12,132 nucleotides of DNA from an uncultured Sphingobacteriales bacterium. GTDB taxonomy: Bacteria > Bacteroidota > Bacteroidia > Chitinophagales > Chitinophagaceae. Position 1 is the first letter of the stretch. Every line of letters starts with the position of its first letter. Made by a program: the position numbers and the translations under genes. The notes under the pieces are model-generated. The model worked only from the letters and a program-made list of their open reading frames with translations, was not told the DNA's origin and ran no database searches. Shown here piece by piece: positions 7,991 to 12,132 of this stretch. The stretch covers positions 1 to 12,132 of the forward strand of contig CAMPKG010000065.1 in NCBI GenBank assembly GCA_946887085.1, given 5' to 3'.

Positions 7991-10006
7991 CTAGTTGATG
8001 AGTACCCAATTGAAGCCGAAGCGTATCATTACATTGGGTAATCCATAGCCCGGCGCAGCGATGGCATTAGTGTTCTGGTTGAGCAATAACTGCATCTGGT
8101 CGGCCATGACGTAAGCCCGGAAGCGCTTGATCTTGAAGTTGAAGAAAACAGATACCTCAGGGTCGTTACTGAGTACATAGGAATTTTGATAATTAAAGCG
8201 GTTGAATAAGGGAGCATAACCTGCAGGCTTATAGGGACTATGATACCTTGCTTCAATACCGGTCGCTATCTTCAATGCATCGCCAAAAATGTAGCTCTCG
8301 ATACTTAATTGGTTGCGGCCCAGGAGCTGCGGCACATTCACCGGAGCACCGCCGGATAGTTGGTAAACAAATTCGTTGTCAAGTACCAGTTTTCGCCAGG
8401 TGAATATCTTTTGTATCCAGATCTGTGCCAGGTTGAAGGAAGAATTGTTTTGGTCAGGCAGTTGTTTATCGTTGAGATAAATATAGTTGTTGATGAAATA
8501 GTTGCGCACTCCGCCATAGAGTTTAAGCCTGTCGCTGGCAACTGTGCCGTATACCTGCGAAATACTTTCTTTGTTGAAAGTATTCAGCATGGTGTCATAA
8601 TCGTGCTGATAGGTTGTGTAGTTATAGGGTGCATTGTTGATCTCTTGCTTAAACCCAGCTGAGACATCGAAACGGTTGTTGATGTTCTTTCCGATCTCAG
8701 CCTGGATCATAGAATTGCCGGCTGCTTCGCCTGTCAGGTATAATATGGCGCTGCCTCCGTAAAACCACCCTCCGGTATCCACTGCTTCTTTACGCGCCTC
8801 CGCTACGAGGTAGTTGCTGGTGATGTTGTTGGCAATATTACCTTTTGGATATTCGTCAGTAAACTTGTCGAAGCGAATGCCTGCACCGGCGCTGAATGCC
8901 AATTGATTTTCATATTTGCCCAGATAGCCGTTTAAGGTCAGCCGGTTATCCGTCATTATCCAGCGCTGCGACATGTCGACTGAATCTACATTGTTACGGC
9001 GTTGGAGTGAGGCATTGAAAAAGCCCACATAGCGCAATGAATCAGCTGGCTCATCCTTAAAACGATATTTCTCAGAATGCACCTGGAAACGATGGCCGAT
9101 ACCGAACCGCGGAGTGAACTTATAGTTGTAGCGCGTTGAATCTTCGTTGTACAAAGTGTCTGTGCGCCCGAACGCATAGCGGTGCTGCAACATGATAGAA
9201 AAATCGCGCTGTGTATTCGACACAGACGAACGGCGAATGCGCGTATTGCTGCCAAAGTTGTCATTCTGAAAAACTACCGGGATCGTACTGTGCTCCAGGT
9301 TGCGGGAATCTACAAGTGTAGCCTCGTTTACCAATCCACCATTCTCATCATTCTGCTCCTTATTATAAACAAAGGCTCCAAACAGCTCGTAGTGCTGATC
9401 GCGGCTTTGATAGTTGGTGCTCAGGTGCGCATTATCGTGGTTGGTGCGCTGGATATTGTAGTAGCCGGGAGATGTGAGCTTACGATAACCGACAGCAACG
9501 TTCCAGTTTGGTTGTATGTTTTGCGTATGGAATATCTCCGCCGTTTGTTCCTGTTTGCTACCCAGTTGAAAGGTAAAAGTTGAATAAGGACGGGTAGTGT
9601 TGTAATAATTCAGGCTATCCACCTGGTAGCGGTAGACATCAAATACATGATAACCTAACGTAGGGCCAACCCTGAATTCAGGTGTGAATAATAGATTGCG
9701 CGTAGGGCCGCCATGATTGCCGAGGTTGCGGTACCAGGGTTGCGTAAACGGCCTGCGATGAAAGCTGTGGATCGACGTGTCGGGAACAAATAGTTTCTCT
9801 GATTGCAGTTTCCTGTACGAGATCGATACATCTTCGTTCTCCCAATCGTTAGTGTTGGTTTTGCTGCTGCTCGTATCACGTTGCGGGGCGTTCGGCAGGG
9901 TGGTAGGTGCGCCCGGAGGCGTACGTTGCTGCGCCACCATGGTACCGGTATGCAGTACAAGGCAAAGGGCAAATACGTATTTAAGGTATGATCCGCTGTG
10001 TGTCAA
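7991..10006 (-). CDS. Putative outer-membrane porin (Porin_10 type beta-barrel)
   Basis: A 671-residue exported protein resembling the Bacteroidota 'putative porin' family (Porin_10). Residues 1-25 form a signal peptide: a lysine-bearing n-region, a hydrophobic YVFALCLVLHTG core and a VAQ/QQ cleavage region. A low-complexity Pro/Thr/Ser/Asn stretch (about 28-54) follows. The conserved N-terminal segment NDWENEDVSISYRKLQS (53-69) and the aromatic block FTQPWYRNLGNHGGP (87-101) are typical of the family. The rest is a series of alternating polar/aromatic strands consistent with a large beta-barrel, ending in an aromatic-rich strand (FGFNWVLIN). The start is TTG at 10006: a TAG lies immediately upstream in frame, and the first ATG (codon 23) would destroy the signal peptide. 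Transported substrates are unknown. Its neighbours are punA upstream and sucA downstream, with no obvious functional link. Confidence 0.85.
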   Translation of the reverse strand: MTHSGSYLKYVFALCLVLHTGTMVAQQRTPPGAPTTLPNAPQRDTSSSKTNTNDWENEDVSISYRKLQSEKLFVPDTSIHSFHRRPFTQPWYRNLGNHGGPTRNLLFTPEFRVGPTLGYHVFDVYRYQVDSLNYYNTTRPYSTFTFQLGSKQEQTAEIFHTQNIQPNWNVAVGYRKLTSPGYYNIQRTNHDNAHLSTNYQSRDQHYELFGAFVYNKEQNDENGGLVNEATLVDSRNLEHSTIPVVFQNDNFGSNTRIRRSSVSNTQRDFSIMLQHRYAFGRTDTLYNEDSTRYNYKFTPRFGIGHRFQVHSEKYRFKDEPADSLRYVGFFNASLQRRNNVDSVDMSQRWIMTDNRLTLNGYLGKYENQLAFSAGAGIRFDKFTDEYPKGNIANNITSNYLVAEARKEAVDTGGWFYGGSAILYLTGEAAGNSMIQAEIGKNINNRFDVSAGFKQEINNAPYNYTTYQHDYDTMLNTFNKESISQVYGTVASDRLKLYGGVRNYFINNYIYLNDKQLPDQNNSSFNLAQIWIQKIFTWRKLVLDNEFVYQLSGGAPVNVPQLLGRNQLSIESYIFGDALKIATGIEARYHSPYKPAGYAPLFNRFNYQNSYVLSNDPEVSVFFNFKIKRFRAYVMADQMQLLLNQNTNAIAAPGYGLPNVMIRFGFNWVLIN

Positions 10007-10030
10007 CTAGTTCGTTCTTCTGGCTGCCCG

Positions 10031-10038
10031 CAAAGTTA
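10031..10038 (-). promoter_or_regulatory. -7 box of the porin gene promoter
   Basis: On the minus strand TAACTTTG lies 24 bases before the TTG start, giving a predicted leader of about 18 nt. It sits in the gap just after the punA stop. The surrounding 14 bases TTAACTTTGCGGGC are identical to those of the sucA promoter. No TTG is seen at the expected -33 position, so the promoter may depend on an activator or be weak. Confidence 0.55.
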
Positions 10039-10049
10039 AGAGAATAAGG

Positions 10050-10865
10050 CTACATCCTTTCTACCATAGCTGCCACGAGCTTTGCCAGCTTTGGTGCAGC
10101 AGCGTTGGCGGCTTCCAGCACTTCCTCATGGGTTATCGGGCCGTGACCTGGTAAGCCGATGTCGGTGATGACACTGGCGGCAAATACCTTGATGCCCGCG
10201 TGCCGGGCAACGATAGTTTCAGGTACCGTGCTCATGCCTACCACGTCAGCACCCATAACACCCAGCCATTTGTATTCCGCAGGGGTTTCAAATGTTGGGC
10301 CCGTGAGGCCTGCATATGTTCCGGTAGATAGTTTAAGGCCCTGTTCCTTACCGATGGTGAGTGCCAGCTTAATTAATCCTTTGTCATATGGTTCGGTCAT
10401 GTCCGGGAAACGAATGCCCAATCTATCGTCGTTGGGGCCGCGCAGGGGATGCTCAGGGAAAAGATTGATGTGATCGTCGACCACCATAATGTCGCCCACT
10501 TTATGTTTGGCATTCATGCTGCCACAGGCATTGGAGGCGATGAGTGTATGAGCGCCGAGCGCCTGCATAATTCGTATAGGATAGGTAACCTGCTCCATAT
10601 GGTAGCCCTCATAATAATGAAAGCGTCCGGCGTACATCATTATCTGCTTACCATGCAGTTTGCCAAATATCAATTTGCCGAGGTGGCCTTCTACGGTAGA
10701 CCGTGGAAAGTCGGGAATGTCTTCATACGGTATCTCTGCATCCACTTCTACGAGCTCCGTCAGCTCGCCCAGGCCACTGCCTAATATTATCCCAATTTCA
10801 GGATCGATCTTCGTTCTTTCCTTTAAAAATGCAGCAGTGGCGTGCGTGCGTTCGTATAAGCTCAT
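10050..10865 (-). CDS. punA: Purine nucleoside phosphorylase (trimeric, PNP-I type)
   Basis: A 271-residue purine nucleoside phosphorylase of the PNP/MTAP family, which converts a purine nucleoside and phosphate to the base and ribose-1-phosphate in purine salvage. Recognisable elements are the phosphate loop GSGLG (29-33), VEGHLG (58-63) with His61, GRFHYYEGY (80-88), ASNACGSMN (110-118), the signature GPTFETPAEYKW (189-200) with purine-binding Glu197, VVGMSTVPE (208-216), and THEEVLEAA (245-253). At the position of human PNP Asn243 the protein has Asp235 (SVITDIG), which may alter base preference. The open frame extends upstream to 11039, but those 58 codons resemble no PNP and run through low-complexity DNA. 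The ATG at 10865 gives the usual family length and N-terminus. The porin gene follows with its own promoter. Confidence 0.93.
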   Translation of the reverse strand: MSLYERTHATAAFLKERTKIDPEIGIILGSGLGELTELVEVDAEIPYEDIPDFPRSTVEGHLGKLIFGKLHGKQIMMYAGRFHYYEGYHMEQVTYPIRIMQALGAHTLIASNACGSMNAKHKVGDIMVVDDHINLFPEHPLRGPNDDRLGIRFPDMTEPYDKGLIKLALTIGKEQGLKLSTGTYAGLTGPTFETPAEYKWLGVMGADVVGMSTVPETIVARHAGIKVFAASVITDIGLPGHGPITHEEVLEAANAAAPKLAKLVAAMVERM

Positions 10866-10869
10866 GTCG

Positions 10870-10900
10870 TAAATGTAGAATGTAAAAAGTAAAATGCAAA
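10870..10900 (-). promoter_or_regulatory. Possible promoter of punA
   Basis: On the minus strand TTTG (10897-10900), a 19-base spacer and TACATTTA (10870-10877) approximate the -33/-7 arrangement, with one mismatch in the -7 box. The predicted start would fall at or next to the ATG at 10865, so the message would be leaderless. The stretch is T-rich with repeated TTTAC/TTACA words, which makes chance matches more likely. Confidence 0.25.
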
Positions 10901-11163
10901 AACTGAGCTCGTGAATACTGTGGGCCTCAAAACACTGCTGCGGTTCCGATAGCTGTCTGGAGTCCCAGCTCCAATATCCAGCCGGCGAGCCTGAAAATGA
11001 TAATAAAAGTTGTCGTTTGACATGTTTTCTCAAAAACAACCATGGAGCAATGTTGCATCATTTCAGGCGCTGTTGCTTGATGGTAAAGGATTTCGGTTCA
11101 TATGGCGTCAAATTAAATTGATAATGGTTGTTGTCGGAAGCAAATTGCTTACTAATCCGGGTC

Positions 11164-11293
11164 TGTTACGATTTGTTACGATTTACCCCTGTCCCCTGAA
11201 GTGTCTCGTCCTGATTTTGGTTTACAGTTGTTACGCTTTGTTACAGTTTTCGTGTTTCATCACTTCGTCTCGTCCTGCGTTTTGATGCCTGCG
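11164..11293. repeat. Imperfect 65-bp tandem repeat with paired TGTTAC boxes
   Basis: Two units, 11164-11228 and 11229-11293. Each begins with two TGTTAC boxes spaced exactly 10 bases apart (starts 11164 and 11174; 11229 and 11239) in the form TGTTACG(A/C)TTTGTTAC. Each contains the identical 11-mer GTCTCGTCCTG (11203-11213 and 11267-11277) followed by a TTTTG. The bases between these blocks have diverged. The 10-base box spacing places the boxes on one face of the helix. Confidence 0.65.
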
Positions 11294-11303
11294 CGGAAGG
11301 CAT
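11285..11303. other. Small inverted repeat
   Basis: ATGCCT-GCGCGGA-AGGCAT is a 6-bp perfect stem with a 7-base loop. No T tract follows on either strand, so it is not a standard intrinsic terminator. In a minus-strand transcript from the orphan -7 box at 11358-11365 it would fall about 50-68 nt from the 5' end. Confidence 0.35.
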
Positions 11304-11357
11304 GTATCGTTCCCGCAATTGGAATTAGTCGCGTTTGCACCGCAACATATCAAATGG

Positions 11358-11365
11358 CAAAAATA
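11358..11365 (-). promoter_or_regulatory. Orphan -7 box pointing into the gene-poor interval
   Basis: On the minus strand TATTTTTG matches TAnnTTTG and is followed by GCC, as at other promoters in the window. The first ATG after it opens a frame of only seven codons (MLRCKRD then stop). No TTG stands at the exact -33 distance. It could drive an untranslated RNA or be a chance match in AT-rich DNA. Confidence 0.35.
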
Positions 11366-11421
11366 CGATTTATTGTATAAAATGTAAAATAAATTAGTGA
11401 TAGCAAGTTTAGGTGTGGCGT

Positions 11422-11976
11422 TTAATTTCCGTATCCGGGGTTCGGAACCTCGTTCACGTTCAAACCCACCTCATGAGGAAGCGGAGGGAGCTCCGTAAAA
11501 TGCCGCTGCTCTATGATCTCGATAGACGCTTTCCGTTTCAAATGTTGCGCTACCAGCTCTTTCATCTGTTTGCCTGCGAAATGGAGAATGTCATTTTTTA
11601 ATCTTACCTGGCGCACGAAGCGTGCAATGATGTAGAATAGTACGGTTATTACCGCCAGAAATCCATATATGGACAGGTTGAAGTATTCCACATTCTGCCA
11701 GCCCAGCTTTGCATAGCTGGCATCATTCCGTATTTCAGCCAACAGGTAAAAAGGATAGATCTTTTGCAGGAATACACCAAGCGCGATGGTGCCCAGCGCC
11801 AGCAGGTAGCAAAGTATCTCCGTACCTATAAGCGCAGTTTTGCTAACAAGCCTTACTGCGGCGGGTTGCCTCAGCCTGGTGCCTAAGGGGTCGAACAGCT
11901 CGATCTGTTTATAGATCATTTCCTTTTGGTCTTTGAAGTCTTTTAGCAGATCGTCGTATAAAGCAGATAGGCTCAT
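11422..11976 (-). CDS. Two-helix inner-membrane protein of unknown function
   Basis: A 184-residue protein that I do not recognise. A charged N-terminal region (about 1-45, with DDLLKDFKDQKEMIYKQIEL) is probably cytoplasmic. It is followed by a first transmembrane helix at about 48-70 (ALIGTEILCYLLALGTIALG), a short loop rich in aromatic residues (71-98), a second transmembrane helix at about 101-121 (LSIYGFLAVITVLFYIIARF), and a basic C-terminal tail (122-184) with an amphipathic Lys/Arg-rich helix and a Pro-rich end (LPPLPHEVGLN). The positive-inside pattern (RQVRLK after helix 2) puts both termini in the cytoplasm, a hairpin topology. There is no signal peptide and no catalytic motif is visible. 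It is flanked by the gene-poor interval and by a terminator, so it is probably a single-gene unit. Confidence 0.8.
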   Translation of the reverse strand: MSLSALYDDLLKDFKDQKEMIYKQIELFDPLGTRLRQPAAVRLVSKTALIGTEILCYLLALGTIALGVFLQKIYPFYLLAEIRNDASYAKLGWQNVEYFNLSIYGFLAVITVLFYIIARFVRQVRLKNDILHFAGKQMKELVAQHLKRKASIEIIEQRHFTELPPLPHEVGLNVNEVPNPGYGN

Positions 11977-12003
11977 AAAATGAAAATAAAATTCCGGGTA
12001 GGT

Positions 12004-12034
12004 CGAAATTAGATAATTGCGCAGAATCTCAAAA
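12004..12034 (-). promoter_or_regulatory. Possible promoter of the two-helix membrane protein gene
   Basis: On the minus strand TTTTG (12030-12034), an 18-base spacer and TAATTTCG (12004-12011, one mismatch to TAnnTTTG) lie 28 bases before the ATG at 11976. It sits just after the upstream terminator, where a promoter is expected. Confidence 0.4.
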
Positions 12035-12050
12035 TGGATGTGGAAAACAA

Positions 12051-12074
12051 AACCCCTTTCCGAAGAAAGGGGTT
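12051..12074 (-). terminator. Intrinsic terminator with a UUCG loop
   Basis: A perfect 10-bp stem, AACCCCTTTC / GAAAGGGGTT, encloses a four-base loop. Read on the minus strand the loop is TTCG closed by C-G, the unusually stable cUUCGg tetraloop, and the stem is followed by TTGTTTT. On the plus strand no T tract follows, so it acts on minus-strand transcription coming from beyond the right edge. Confidence 0.85.
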
Positions 12075-12101
12075 CGCCTATTTGCCGCTTACCTAAAAAA
12101 C

Positions 12102-12132
12102 CTATTCCTTCACAAATTGCCCGGTTTTGCCG
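12102..12132 (-). CDS. 3' end of a gene running in from the right edge (partial)
   Basis: Only the last nine codons are visible in the preferred minus-strand frame, ending ...GKTGQFVKE and a TAG at 12102-12104, with the terminator stem beginning 27 bases further on. The tail loosely resembles the ends of type IX secretion C-terminal sorting domains (a short Lys-rich FVKE-like end), but nine residues cannot establish that. A second frame also stops nearby (TGA at 12110-12112, ...AKPGNL), so the choice of frame is uncertain. Confidence 0.35.
   Translation of the reverse strand, partial: GKTGQFVKE

Larger units (their letters stand above)
10866..11421. other. Gene-poor interval with repeats
   Basis: This 556-base stretch between punA and the membrane-protein gene has no reading frame I find convincing. 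It contains a T-rich tract just upstream of punA (about 10867-10900), an imperfect 65-base tandem repeat (11164-11293), a 6-bp hairpin (11285-11303) and a minus-strand -7 box with no gene behind it (11358-11365). A 91-codon plus-strand frame (11010-11285, TTG start) has no recognisable family and runs into the repeat. The interval could hold a small RNA gene or the remnant of a mobile element. Confidence 0.6.

Noticed and set aside
10950..10980. Inverted repeats around AGCTG...CAGCT and CTGGA...TCCAG
   Set aside because: Stems of only five pairs with mismatched interiors and no T tract; not good enough for a terminator or riboswitch call.
10866..11039. 58-codon N-terminal extension of PunA
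   Set aside because: It resembles no PNP, runs through T-rich low-complexity DNA, and the ATG at 10865 gives the normal family N-terminus and length.
11164..11250. CRISPR-like or plasmid-iteron origin interpretation of the TGTTAC repeats
   Set aside because: Only two units, no uniform spacers, and no cas or replication-initiator gene nearby.
11010..11285. 91-codon plus-strand frame in the gene-poor interval
   Set aside because: TTG start, no recognisable family, irregular composition, and it runs through the tandem repeat.

Overview
The window looks like a chromosomal segment from a member of the Bacteroidota, most likely Chitinophagaceae or a close relative. The signs are: several intergenic boxes matching the Bacteroidota -7 element TAnnTTTG (two with a TTG at -33 and a 19-base spacer), very weak Shine-Dalgarno sequences, an outer-membrane 'putative porin' of the Porin_10 type, an acyl carrier protein (ACP) and ketosynthase pair of the aryl-polyene/flexirubin kind, and moderate GC content. 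The lineage is inferred from these features, not from an alignment.

Left third, plus strand (40-2477): four closely spaced genes. They are ruvX (Holliday-junction resolvase-like), def (peptide deformylase), an ECF sigma factor and its RskA-like membrane anti-sigma factor. The last two overlap by one base (TAGTG) and both start with GTG. The block ends exactly where a minus-strand operon ends: the two stop codons abut with no spacer.

Middle, minus strand (read right to left from 10865 to 2478): punA (purine nucleoside phosphorylase), a large outer-membrane beta-barrel protein that starts with TTG, sucA (2-oxoglutarate dehydrogenase E1), then a three-gene unit of ACP, active ketosynthase and a ketosynthase-like chain-length factor without catalytic residues. 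The porin gene, sucA and the ACP each have their own recognisable promoter, so this is a series of independent transcription units. The ACP/KS/CLF trio resembles the minimal type II polyketide core of aryl polyene or flexirubin clusters, but it sits alone between sucA and an anti-sigma gene, without the usual reductases, dehydratases, acyltransferase or transport genes.

Right end: 10866-11421 has no convincing gene. It holds an imperfect 65-bp tandem repeat with paired TGTTAC boxes, a small hairpin and a -7 box pointing into it with no gene behind it, so it could hold a small RNA or a decayed mobile element. Next comes a minus-strand gene for a two-helix membrane protein of unknown function (11422-11976). 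The window closes with a strong intrinsic terminator (12051-12074) that serves a minus-strand gene of which only the last few codons are visible.

No tRNA, rRNA, CRISPR array or intact insertion sequence was seen. The strongest candidates for something undescribed are the detached ACP/KS/CLF unit and the repeat-bearing 10866-11421 interval.
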